NCBI GenBank assembly: GCA_021396245.1
Contig: WNYE01000095.1
Coordinates: 1 to 64,000 of the forward strand
DNA: 64,000 nucleotides
Source: Sporothrix humicola
Taxonomy: Eukaryota > Ascomycota > Sordariomycetes > Ophiostomatales > Ophiostomataceae
Direction of reading: 5' to 3'
Shown here: piece after piece, positions 1-10,678 of the stretch
Layout: every line of letters begins with the position of its first letter
How positions within the stretch are numbered: position 1 is the stretch's first letter
The notes under the pieces: model-generated
Told to the model about the DNA's origin: nothing
Databases searched by the model: none
Seen by the model: the letters and a program-made list of their open reading frames with translations, nothing else
Position numbers and translations under genes: made by a program

Positions 1-72
<72 letters not shown>
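1..72. repeat. Poly-C homopolymer at window start
   Basis: The first 72 bases are all C. This is not a fungal telomere repeat (CCCTAA type). Shorter C runs of 18 and 12 bases occur elsewhere in the window at 14707-14724 and 14818-14829, so C tracts exist in this genome, but 72 identical bases at a sequence end look more like an assembly or sequencing artefact. Confidence 0.95.
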
Positions 73-74
<2 letters not shown>

Positions 75-1191
75 GTGTAGGATCGTTTGAGCCTGGACCC
101 ATCATGACTGGCGAGTAAGAATTCGCCAGTCAAGCCTCAATGACAAAGTTCCAACAGACCGGAGCTGCTAAAACAAGCGTACAAAAGAGACAGTCGGCAT
201 GCAGCCTAGTTTGTCCCGACGGGGTTGACTTATGACGGAGAAGTGTCGAACAATAAATCCCCGTCAGCACTTGCCCGGATTCGAGAAAGGGGCTGGAAAG
301 AGCTGCAGGTGGCCTGTAAGCGGTGATTCCAGCGCCAAGAGCCGCATATACGGCATTTACACTACCTCCAGCGTCTTCAGGGTGCTGGACTTTTGAAACC
401 CCGAAAAGTGCAGTCGTAAATGCGCTCACATCTCAGATAAACCAGTGCAACTACGATGCGACGGTGGCGACAAAACATGACCGAGCGTGCGTCCGTCGTA
501 CAGGAACGTGGGGTGACGTTGTTCAAGGAAGATAAGAGATGATTCAGAAAATACCCATTGATGTAATACGCGGAGTTTATAACTCGGGGATTGATGTGGA
601 GTTTAGCTTGAGTTAAACACTACTGACATCTTTTCTTTGCTTTTTTTACCAACAATCGACGGCGCATTCCGGGGCAGCACTTTAGACATTTTTAGAGTTG
701 GCACTGACACTTTAAGGACTTTAGCTTACACGCTTTTAATTTCTAACACTCACCTGCATCGGGAAGTCACACTATTTTCCGTGGGATTCGTCCATGGGAC
801 GCCCAAAGTTGTATTGACCCCTCTCTCGCGCGTGTGCATTGCCGCAAGCTTATGTTTCCCCTCCTTCTCGTCAAGTACCTTCTCTCGCTTCTGCGCTGGC
901 GATACTGGAACAGGATGGTCCTAAGCCCCAGGCCCCAAGCCCCATGTCCGGTGGGCCAAGCCCCGAGAGGCCATCCAAATACGGAGTAAACGAAAAACGA
1001 TAAAGACGGCCTGATGTGCTGTTATTACAGCCCAATGTCGCGACACTCTATACCGTCTCTCATTGATCAGTCTCTGTGTTTATAAACACGTCAGTTCCCA
1101 GCTTTCTTATACACCAGCTCTCTTATACCCCGGTTTACTTGTATTTGTGTTCCCCTCCGACTTCCCAAGACACACCCTGCCATACGCCACC
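73..1191. other. Intergenic, upstream of the first hydrolase
   Basis: No convincing gene was found. The short open frames here lack coding-like composition or recognisable motifs. The stretch just before 1192 is pyrimidine-rich and probably the promoter and 5' leader of the next gene. A C/G-rich patch with repeated GCCCCAAG/GGCCCCA words lies around 925-965. Confidence 0.5.
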
Positions 1192-2217
1192 ATGTTCGCC
1201 CTCGACACACACGAGCCAAACGTCACGTCGGCCGACGGCGTCAAGATCTGGGCCGCCCAGGCCGGCCGGTCGGCCTCGGAAGCACCGACCATTGTCTTTA
1301 TCCCCGGCTTTGCCAGCTCCTCCCTCCTGTTTGACCACCAGTTCCGTGACGAGGAGCTCCTCTCCAAATACTGTCTGGTACGTTGTGCCCTCTTCTGTCC
1401 TCGCTTCGCTCGTTTTCTTCTGTCCTCACCTCGCTACGCTCGTTAACTGACCACTCCGTTAGATCACCTACGAACCCCGTGGCCAGGGCCGGTCCAACGC
1501 TCCATCGACCGACGAGGGCTGGAGCTCGCTCAACTTCGCCCAAGACTTTGAGGCCGTCTGTGCCTTTTACGGCGCCACCAAAGTGTTCTTCGCCGGCTGG
1601 AGTGCCGGCTGCACCATCTCGTGTGACATCTTCGGGAACGACCTGGGCCACCTTGTCGCCGGCCTCATCTACCTCGCCGGCATGCCCTACATGGAATTGG
1701 TAAGCACATCCTGGAGGTGTCAGCCAATATATCCCTTCTCGCCTTTTATCTGCTAACCGCACCCCAGTTCGGCCCCGTCAACTTCCCCACCGTCAGCAAG
1801 TACTACTACCCCCTCATGGCCGAGACCAACGGCGACACCCACGGCCCGGCCATTGGCGACTTTGTCAGCTGCTGCGTCTGGAAGCCCAACCGCGCCAACA
1901 TGACGTACACGTTCCGGTCGGCCCTCATTGGCACCGTTGCCATGGCGCCCACCACCATCCGCACCGACGCCCAGACCAAGCACAAGCAGGACCCCGCGAA
2001 GCTGCTGGCCGCCGCCGGCGACTACGAGGTTGTTTTCGTTGTCGGCGACGAGGAAGAGGTCGTCATGCCCGACAAGATGATTGCCAAGTACAAGGAGATT
2101 TTCCCGCGGCTGGACATTGTGCGCGTCCCTGGTTCGGGCCACACTGTCTTTTGGGAGCGGCCGGCCGAGACGAAAAAGGCCATTGTTGATTTCATCGAGC
2201 GGGTGACAAAGGCATAG
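1192..2217 (+). CDS. Alpha/beta hydrolase, three exons
   Basis: Exons at 1192-1377, 1463-1699 and 1768-2217 join in frame into about 290 residues. Introns start GTACGT and GTAAGC and end in AG. The start ATG sits in a good context (CGCCACCATG). Seen: an early hydrophobic strand with an oxyanion-type FIPGF, then YEPRGQGRS, the nucleophile elbow GWSAG (Ser near residue 120), a late Asp in a VVGDEEEVV strand and a C-terminal GSGHTVFWERP giving the catalytic His. Order and length match the general alpha/beta hydrolase family (epoxide hydrolase/haloperoxidase-like fold). Substrate is unknown. No signal peptide is visible, so a cytosolic esterase or hydrolase is likely. It is the only intact protein gene in the first 10 kb. 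Confidence 0.85.
1391..1444. repeat. Tandem duplication inside intron 1
   Basis: Intron 1 of the first hydrolase is mostly two copies of a TCTTCTGTCCT...CGCTCGTT unit (1391-1414 and 1416-1444). Each copy contains the mirror-symmetric word CTCGCTTCGCTC or its variant CTCGCTACGCTC. The same word recurs downstream of the AtuA-like gene near 47.1-47.24 kb. Confidence 0.8.
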
Positions 2218-4021
2218 AGGTGCATGATTGGTGGTTCATTCTCAGTTTTGACTTGCACGTTTGAATTTGATTTTTCTTCCTTTTCTCCTTTATGAGTCTC
2301 TGCACAATCTTTGTTAATATATGCATGTATATAAGAAAATGTGTGTGATTTGAATAACATCACAATATGATTGTTATATGCGCCGAAAAACCTCATTGGC
2401 GTCCCTGCAAATCACGACCCGTGTTTGGGGACCAAGCACAGGCGCTACACAGCCGGGCACAGGCGCTAAGCATGCCTGCACAGGCGTGCACACCTGTGCG
2501 CCGTCTGCGCCACAAAATAAATGTACACGGTTATAAGTATATAGCTCTAAGTATACGGCCTCATCTATTAACGAGGGTCCTAAAATATGGAAACGCTCTT
2601 CAGAGGAGGAGGGCGCAAACAAGTCTTAGGAAGTGACGGCTGTAATTCTTACTACCTCTGCTACTATAGATGTCTATAAGTACGGTACCGTCCCACACTG
2701 GAGACTCGCTTAAGTTTCTCCTCCTGGTCAAGACTGTCTGGTGTGCCTTTTCAATTCTGGAGCTTCACTCTGACAGAAAACCGTCTTGCGTGTCGGCCTA
2801 GCCATGGCTTCTCACAATCCAACCCGGGGCCGAAGAGCAACTCATCCAGACGATGTCATCGCCTTTGCTTTGGGAAACGGACCCCTGGTCGGTCGACAAT
2901 CAACTCCAACCCTGTCCGGAGACTGTCACGGTCAGGCGTGTGGGTTTGCCAACTGAGCCAATAATCAAAAAAGATCGCCAATTCCAGCACCACGTGCTGG
3001 AATTCCCACACACTAGGGTATATAAGCATACGTCCCTCCAACGTACCTTACAAAGACAACTGAAGCTAAAGAGCCAAAAGGTCTACGACCGAGACTTTCA
3101 GATATGGCAGCCGTAAGTTAACATTCTGTTAAGATTTCATAGTTATTTTAGTATTTCCTGTACGCTTATATAAGCACTACTATTAAATCCGTCTGATCAA
3201 GACGAATATAACGGTAGTGTTTACTAGTTATGTAATCTAATAATAGTATGGCTTATAATAGGTAGATAAGGCTGCGTACCCTCGAGCTAGCTGTTATGAT
3301 TTCCGGAACACCGGGGGTTTAGTCAGGCAAAGCACGGTGAATCACAGGCAGGTAGGTAGTCGTGAGTAGTTGTGTTCATGGATCAAGGGTCAGATCCTTG
3401 AGGCTTCTTTCATTCTCTAAGTCTTCAAGAATCTGGGGAAACACCCAAAAGCGGGGTACAGAATCCCTCGGGATTCCCAAGGGGGGCCGGAGGGCTTCCG
3501 CAGAGTGGCCGTGACATAAACATCCTGGGCTGTCGGCTGTATCCGTTCGAGGGTATAAAACGACTAGTTATGTAACTCTCGGAGTATTATCATACTACAG
3601 TAACGTAGCCTAACCAGTATTATGTCTTCGAACTCCGGGTATACGTAGAACCGTTAAAGAAAGGGTTTAACGGTGGCTTGTTGTTTTCCTTCGTAGCTGA
3701 TTTTTATTCCTAGTTATTGGTCGGTTGCGATGGCCGCGCTCTGTCGTTACGTTACATCTCACGCTCGGTTTTCGGCGAGTCGCGAGCAGCGAAACAACCC
3801 TTGTTTATGCTGTCTCCACCCTAGGGCCAATGGCTGTCTTACGCGTAAGTATTAATTGACTTCGTCAGCGCAATCCCCTCTAGAGCATGAGATATAAGTT
3901 GATGGTGTTGATGGTGTTGATGGTCTCTCATGTTCACAATAAGCATTACTTTATATCATAGGCAACATTCAAGTTATCGTTAATTCGAACTATCCTAGTA
4001 CAGCTGATTAGTAAAACCACG
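2218..4021. other. Gene-poor repeat-bearing region
   Basis: No gene is supported. Visible structure: GCACAGGCG-type short repeats at about 2436-2490; TATA-like elements near 3018 and 3170; a 13-base direct repeat actagttatgtaa at 3223-3235 and 3563-3575; and a TTGATGGTG minisatellite at about 3899-3924. The segment between the direct repeats is GC-rich and bounded by AT-rich DNA, which suggests LTR or other mobile-element debris, but no transposon protein was recognised. Confidence 0.45.
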
Positions 4022-5223
4022 ATGCCCTACTACGTCCAATCATCAGTTGACAACAAAGACTCTTTCCCCTTCCACCGCACCGTCACAGCCACCTGGGAAG
4101 AGAAATGGAAGAGACTCGCCCATGCAGGCATCTATCCTTTTGCCGACGGCAAGGGCGACGACTTTGATGAAGTGTTTACCCGGCTGGCAACCGACAACAA
4201 TGACGATTCAGCCGTCTTTGCCGACCCCGATCGGTACGTTGTACCCTTCCTCGACGTTGCTGGTCGGCTGTTTCGGGAGGCTGACGCCGCAGAAAAGGCC
4301 GGCGACACCGATTCTGCCAAGGCTCTCTTCCTACGGTCTTCTTGCATCTGCCGCATCGCCCGCTTCCCCGTTATCCGGTCCACCGGCACCCAGCAGGCGT
4401 GGGAGATGGGCCGCGAGGCCTTCCTCCGCGCCTCACCGTACCTTGACCCGCCCAACATCGAGGTCGAGATACCGCACGCGCACGCGTCCCAAACGGTGAG
4501 GCTCCAGCTCAAGGTTGGCCTGTGGTGCTCTTCATCTGCGGCCTTGATGCCTATCGCACCGATCAGTCGTCCAGTGCAAACCCAGACGGCAAGCTGCACT
4601 ATCATATCAACAACGGGCAGGCCGTTGTCATTGTCGACATTCCCGGCACGGCCGACTCGCCTGCGGCCCGCCACGATCCAGCGTCCCCTGACCGGCTGTG
4701 GTCCACCGTCCTGGACTGGATCGAGGCCAATAGTTCCCACTACAAGTTCGATGCGAAGCGCATCGCTGCCCGCGGCATCAGCACCGGCGGCTACTACGCC
4801 ATACGCATCGCCCACACCCACGCGAACCGCTTGATTGGCGTTGCAGAGCAAGGTGGCGGCTGCCATCACATGTTTGACAAGGAGTGGATCAACGCCATGA
4901 ACCATATGGAGTATCCTTTCCAACTAGCCGACGCCATCGCCCATAAATTTGGATATCCCAGCGTGCCCAGCTTCCTCGCCGCCGAGCCTCGGAAGCGCTT
5001 CAGCTTGCTTGAGACGGGCATCCTAGACCGGCCTTGCACCCGCCTTTTGGCGCTAAACGGCATGGACGACTCCATTTTCCCTATCGAGGATCACCTGCTG
5101 CTCCTGAACCACGGCAGCGTCAAGGAAATGCGTCTCATCAATGGACGGGGGCACATGGGCAACCCGGAAAGCGAAGTCCATCTGAACGCATGGTTCACTA
5201 ACCTCTTTGCCGGTTCCAACTGA
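4022..5223 (+). pseudogene. FrsA/DUF1100-type alpha/beta hydrolase, frame-broken
   Basis: The N-terminal half reads in one frame from ATG 4022 (about residues 1-158, ending near HAHASQT). The C-terminal half reads in another frame from about 4492 to 5223 (NGEAPAQGWPVVLFICGLDAYRTD onward). The C-terminal half holds the nucleophile elbow GISTGG, an Asp in GMDDSIFP and a His in GRGHMGNP, the order expected for FrsA-like or 2,6-dihydropseudooxynicotine-hydrolase-like enzymes. No usable intron joins the halves: the only GT...AG pair at the junction spans 18 bases. The linker between the PH motif and the first core strand seems about 15 residues short compared with what I know of the family. Together this indicates a deletion plus frameshift. 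It may be a recent pseudogene or an assembly error. Total length is 3n+2. Confidence 0.75.
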
Positions 5224-5929
5224 CCTTTATAGCAGTGAAAGTTGGACGAATAAATGACTGGACGAACAAAGCAATTGTATACACTTTCTCTCGTCCAAGC
5301 CACTCTCGTGACGTAACCCTAAACCACGGCATAAGACTATCGAACTAGAATTTCTGTTTCTTAGACGGACCCCTTAGGCGGATACGCCTGTCTTCAGTGG
5401 CTCAAATCAGCCCGGCATCAAGTGATTGCAGAATAAATGATGAGTGTGGCGACATGCAGAGTGTCACAATGCCATGGCACCTACCAAGACCTCGAGTTGT
5501 ATGAATGGGTGGCTGTCATAGCCATTTGAAAGTTAATATCGGTGTTGCTTTGGCGCGATTTTCTGTCCCCTTTGACATAGTGATAGATAAACTAAGCTAT
5601 TGACTCAATAAATGATCCGTCTCGTCAGAACAAGTTAGAGCTAGTGTAAATATCCGGTACTATATTATGTTCCAAGTGCAAGCAAGCGAGCTATTGAAAC
5701 GTGTGACAAATGATCATCCTTGACACTCTACTTCTTGACATTAAACACTGGCGCGCGAGGGACCTTTTACAGATTGCTAGATCATAGCATCTACATGGTA
5801 TTAAGCGACTTAGGAAGGTTATCACGCAGGTCATGCCAAGTTAATTATTGGCGTTGGAAGTGAATCATGAGTCCTTACGAGCATACAAAACTGACTTCTG
5901 CTCTACCACCGCAGGAGCAAATTAATGCT
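5224..5929. other. AT-rich decayed intergenic DNA
   Basis: No open frame with a recognisable product. The composition turns AT-rich with many stops in all frames, in contrast with the GC-rich hydrolase just before it. Probably degraded mobile-element sequence continuous with the transposase relic to the right. Confidence 0.4.
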
Positions 5930-6415
5930 CCCGTAAGAATCCACCTATGGCATGATAATTAATTTTGATAGCCAAAAAGTAATAAGCCTTCCTGAGTGGC
6001 TCAATATTATCAGGATGCTTTAATGTAGCAATCTGTAAAATGTCTTTAACGCGCCAGTATAATGCTATCTTTAAGGCAGCATCCACAGCAAAGCTACTGA
6101 CGGAGTTACCATCGACGGGTTAAGCGCTTGTCGGCGAGCCTCTAAGTATCGAAGAAGGAAGTCCTGTTTATCAATGTGTCAATTCCTGCTAATATCTTTT
6201 CTTAACCCTTTCGGCCCTGTATTGTCTTCGCCGAGTGGTCATACTCTTAGAGATACGAAGAATGTGGAGGCATTCAGAGTGCCATAATATAATTCTTCGT
6301 GCAGTACTTATCGAATTCCGGCGCAATGTGGCTGTGGTAATTATCGAGAATAAAGTTATGGGCGGCATCACCATAGTGAGGAAGGTTTATGTCCGAGTAT
6401 GGGGTGTATCCGGGA
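5930..6415 (-). mobile_element. Relic of a pogo-type DDE-1 transposase
   Basis: On the minus strand, 6274-6415 reads a stretch containing ILDNYHSHIAPEFDKYC, followed at once by a stop and then MPPHSSYL. This matches the block around the second catalytic Asp of Fot1/pogo-type DDE-1 transposases (an ILDGHGSH...TPEF..YC pattern followed by CMPPHSSHLLQPLD). Further along, a segment reading HIDKQDFLLRYLEAR resembles the C-terminal region of the same family. The frame is broken by many stops and shifts, so the copy is dead. Terminal repeats were not found, so the limits are approximate. The relic lies head-on against the truncated methyltransferase pseudogene at 6480. Confidence 0.6.
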
Positions 6416-6479
6416 AGGGGGTAGGTCACGTTATCAGCCGTCCAGAAAGCTGAGCTGACGCCTCCTGGCATCTGACTAC

Positions 6480-7115
6480 AGTTCCGGCATGGTGGCATCG
6501 GTGGACCAGCTCAAGAATAGCCCAGAGAACGCATCCAGCCCCATCTGGCAGCGCCTCGAGACGCATGTCTTGAACGCAAAGGATCTTGTGGCAGGTGGCG
6601 CCAACGCACCCATTAAAGCAGGGTCGCTGTCCCACATAGTGTCCAACATGGTGCTGATGGCGGTGGACGACCCCAGAGCCGCCGTGCGGTCACCTTACGC
6701 GGCGCTGATTCCCGGCGGCGTACTGGTCTTTACAGCGTGGAGTGCCACTCCCTGGATCGACTCTTGGGCGCATGCAAAGTCCCTTTTCCCAACAGACGTA
6801 GAATAGGAATTAAGGCCACCGGTAGAATAGAGGACGGCGAAAGGCGTAGAAACGCTGCTACGGGAGGCGGGCTTCTCGGAGTGGGACGTGAAGCCCGTAG
6901 AGTTCCCCATAGAGCTGACGCGTGACGCCATGCAGGCCCAGCTAGTTAAGATAATCATGGGCCGAAACCCGCTGGCGGTGAATATCTTTGGGGATCTGTC
7001 GGACGACAAGCTCCTTAAGGTGATTGAGCTTATCCTGGTAGGAGTAGAGAAGGATTATGGCGGGTGGCCAGCGAGATTTGTGGGGAAGATGATGACAATT
7101 TGCGCGAAGAAGTAG
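6480..7115 (+). pseudogene. SAM-dependent methyltransferase fragment
   Basis: One frame from about 6489 to 7115 reads a recognisable C-terminal part of a class I methyltransferase. It has a block like SNMVLMAVDDPRAA, then LIPGGVLVFTAW and TPWIDSWA, and later LLREAGFSEWDVKPVEFPIEL and a WPARFVGKMMTICAKK end. Two in-frame TAG codons interrupt it near 6805 and 6837. The N-terminal half with the glycine-rich SAM motif is missing. CAG-to-TAG changes of this kind fit C-to-T mutation such as RIP, but mutation bias was not computed. The lost 5' end coincides with the transposase relic. Confidence 0.75.
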
Positions 7116-7484
7116 ATGAGTGCCGAAGCCAATCATATAGCCAGAGCTGATACTGCGCTCAGCATGACATTGAAAATTCATCAAATTCCAACAAATGATG
7201 ATTACACCGGAGCCAAAGGCACCGTCATGAAGCCTCAATGGAATCGGAAGCCGAGACTGTTAAGGAATACGCTTACAAGCTCATAATACAATTAATAGTA
7301 ACATCGCGCAAAGAAAAGGGCTAGATTTAGGCACAAGCGCCGCCGCCGAAACCGCTCGGTCTTGGGGGTATCACCAGGACCTAGGACCTAGGGGGTAGAA
7401 GACAGCAGGATCAAAGTTCGACAGCAGAAGTGACGCCTTGAGAGAACAACACAAACGATAAATCGCAGACCAATTCAAATAAAA
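7116..7484. other. Spacer between two pseudogenes
   Basis: No gene seen. Contains a short palindromic CCTAGGACCTAGG patch near 7378-7392 and otherwise unremarkable sequence between the 3' end of the methyltransferase relic and the 3' end of the peptidase relic, which point toward each other. Confidence 0.4.
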
Positions 7485-9110
7485 TCAAGCCAAGCTAAGA
7501 TCTCTGTAAAAACTCTCGGAATTGGCCTCCCGACCCAGGTATTCCACCAAAGTCTTCATCTCTTGTTGACTTCCACCCTTCTCTAAGACCGCGTGTCGGT
7601 ACCGTCTGCCTTCCCCCGAGTTCATCGGGTCGTCCTTGAAGAAAGTATAGAATATATCTTTAGCGTATACATTCGAGCTATCGAGCTTTCCAGAGTAAAA
7701 TTTCCTGCACAATTTAGCATAGTATGCTCTTATGTCCCTGCTCTCGGCTTCCTAGTGGCTGCTCGGCTGATAAATGCCCTAATCAAACGTAGAAATAAAC
7801 ACCTGGTCCATCTGGCCCAGTTAGCGGCAGACCGCCTTCCCTTCTACTACGGCCTCGATCATCTCCCCTGACATACTTTCTGGTGGCCTAGGCTTGCCGT
7901 CTGCTTCTTTTTACCAACTAGCGAGATACTCGGCGGACAGGTACGAGTAATGCTTGCTCAAAGCCTTGATCCCCACCGGGATCTGACACCAGTTCTCGAG
8001 TAATTGACTTGGGGCCTCACTAAAATCGACCACCGTTCCTCTCGGACCATGTGTGCGAGCATATTACAGTCTTCGATACCAAATTGCGAATGCCGTGGCC
8101 GAGTTCATGGAACAGGAATGTGACTGGTCAATGAAGAGCAGGCACGGCTTGTGCTGTAGTCGGTGGGGCGAAGTCCCATAGAAGCACAACCACAGGGTAC
8201 TGTCGAGATCCATCCTCTTTCATCGTTCCCACGGAGGATTAGATTAGACGTCATATTGAGGACAAGAACTTACAGGGACAATACTAGCACAGCACGCTTG
8301 CTTCCTCTTTCCATGTCTAGTGTATAAGTCCAGACACAGATAACCTAGAAAACCTGAGCCTTCTTTCTCGTCATCCCAGGCAGCGAAGACTTGAACGTCG
8401 TTATGCCACACAATATCGGCACCTCTTCTAGACGGTGATAGCCTTTCCCTATCTTCACTAAGAATTTCCACAAACACAAGACCAAATAACTGGTCAAGAA
8501 TCCCCAGCATGGATTGGAGCGTATATACGAGCGGAAAGTACTCAGAGATTAACTGTCGCTTGATCGGAAAAATTGCCTCTGTAAGCTTGGTTGAATAGTA
8601 TTCCGTGTCAGAACTGTAGAGATGGCCATCAAATGACTCTCCACGAGATTCGAAATCTGCCCTCTTTAAGTCTTTCAGCCCTAGTATATCCTTCTCCGCA
8701 CCTGGTCTCAGCCTAGTAGCAAGGGTGCTGAGGAAGCTGTTGATAGTATCAGTGTCTTTGATCATCTCTTTTTTCAGTACGGAAAGCAGCATTGTGAAAG
8801 TAACCCAACAAACGAGCAGCTTCGACTTCCTTAAACAGAGCGATATTCTCGGGGTATCGGAGGTTATCATCTCGGTGGAGTCGTCTTCGAGTGTCGGATT
8901 TCTTCACCTTGGATATCACTGAGTCGTATATTTGGACGAGTAGTTTGTCCTTGTTCTCACCAATGCCTTTCTCCGTTCGTTCGATTTCATTCTCAGGTGC
9001 CACCCTTAAAGCAGCCCTCGTTAAGGTTCTTGGAAAACTCTAATACTGCTTCCTGCATACGCTTCTGACTTGCCTTAACCCGGTCTCTCTTCTCGCCAAT
9101 AAGGAGCTAT
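7485..9110 (-). pseudogene. M3 family metallopeptidase (MepB/saccharolysin-like), decayed
   Basis: Minus-strand frames line up with an M3 oligopeptidase from N to C terminus. There is an N-terminal coiled segment (8749-9003). A long middle piece (8244-8870) includes LRPGAEKDILGLKDLK, then SEYFPL, then WHNDVQVF and LGYLCLDLYTRHGKR. The zinc motif remnant reads HELGHGIRNLVSKT near 8050-8110, followed by EAPSQLLENWC. The C-terminal end (7485-7712) reads DIFYTFFKDDPMN and RRYRHAVLEKGGSQQEMKTL. Frames change several times, stops are frequent, and the region between IRAYYAKL and the YAKDIFYT block is shortened. The gene is therefore not functional. Intact members cleave short peptides in the cytosol or mitochondria. 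Confidence 0.8.
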
Positions 9111-10678
9111 AGTCCATTCTCAATATACTCCCTATACATCTTTTTCAAGAGATGACGAGACTTTAAATCAATAGGTTTATTTGTGTTAAATGGCCGGTGA
9201 TGGTGACCGTTCGAGCTCTTTGACCAGGCTGTACTCCGGGAACCTACGGCCTTATATAAACCAACGGAAGAGTGGTCGGGCCGTGAGGCCGGTTTATAAA
9301 CGGCGGCGTAAGTCGGCTGGTATTTATAACCAGTCCGGTGGCCGTAGTGGTGTTATTATGTAGGATAAAAAGACGTAAGTTAAGGTTTCCTCCTCGACGC
9401 CACACCGGCACGTTGGGGAGTCCGTGGCTTGCCGCCGGAAGAGGTGGGCGTGTAGGCCGGATAGCCGGTGTAGATTTGTGTAAAAAGGTTGTTTTTAGCT
9501 TTGGTGAGGTGGAGGTGACGGCGTCGTACGGCTTTCGTTATTTAATATAATGTTTTCGTCACGAGGGATTCCGCGAAATGGCCGTTATTAACGAGGCCTT
9601 TCCTTTTTCTGAGGGTAAAAGAGTGCAAACGGGATCGTTGTAAGTCGTCTTACTATCCCAATCTGCCTAAACGGGCTAGAGCCATCGACGTTCGGCCAAT
9701 CAGCGCTCCAATCCGGTTCCAACCGACTGTTCTTCAAAAGACGCCTCGATTTCACCACTAACGTTCGCCGAGTGCCGCGTCGTGTCTGCTCTGTAGGCTG
9801 GTCGATGACAAGCGTGTCTTGCTCGGTCGTGTCGGCGTCCTCGCCGTCCGCACCATCCCTCTTCACGTACGTGTTGTCCTCGTCGCGGTTGTTGTCTATT
9901 CTGTCTTGGCTCGCGTCGGACCCGGCTTGCCAAACGATACGCGCCATAGCACAGGTCGCAAGACCCGTGGGTATTTGTATCTCGATCAGACAGTTATCTC
10001 CCACGCCTCCATCAGTTTTTTCACGAACGATCCCTATGATTATAACACGATCCTTGTTTTCCTCTTGTCTTCCTCGATGCCCTCTTACGGCGACGTATTG
10101 TAGACAGCTCCGGGAAGGTAGCACGCACCTTCGACCGAGTCACCACTGACAAGCTGCAAGGCCTGCCCGTCCGCGCCAAACTGCGCCAGCTGCCCACCCC
10201 CCGTCTCCTTGGTCTTGTACGCGGGCCATCCCTTGCCGGGAAGCGAGCCGGGGATAATAATAATAATAATAAATAAATATCGTTATTTGGACCTTATATG
10301 ATTATATTACTTTAAACGTAAAAAATAAAACTCGTCAAGTTCCTCTCTCGTTGAAGGCTTCTGCCCTTGTTTCATTGCCCTCGCTTCTATCGTAGGCCCT
10401 CTATTGTTACAGGTCTTTTTGCTAGTTTGTTGGCGATTTTTTTCTGAATATCGCACAAGGATTAGCAAAATGTGCTTATGATCAAAGAGTGGAGAGTTCC
10501 GTTGCTGCGGTACCTACTTTTATATAATCACGTGACAACACTCTGCATAACGCGCTGGATTGTCCCTTCTTGTCCTGTGACGGAATAGGCATCGCTCTGA
10601 AACCATTTGTCACCACACTTTCTTCTGTTTCCAAACATTGCTCGACAACCTTCGATTTCTATTTTATCAAAATGCGCA
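9111..10678. other. Repeat-rich spacer before the XPB gene
   Basis: No intact gene. From 9200 to 9550 there are several TTATAAAC/TATATAAAC words in GC-rich surroundings, perhaps old element promoters. On the minus strand around 10085-10250 a frame reads GKGWPAYKTKETGGGQLAQF and continues into QLVSGDSVEGAC, which looks like a remnant of a protein tail (possibly a carboxylesterase), but it is too short to assign. An ATA microsatellite lies at about 10256-10275. The last 150 bases are presumably the Ssl2 promoter and leader. Confidence 0.4.

Noticed and set aside
3004..3135. Possible first exon at ATG 3106 with a GTAAGT donor after a TATA box
   Set aside because: Only three codons precede the donor and no continuing exon was found, so it is more likely element debris.
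9588..10124. 178-residue minus-strand frame near the XPB promoter
   Set aside because: No recognisable motif, mixed composition and within repeat-like DNA; only the short 10085-10250 segment hints at a protein remnant.
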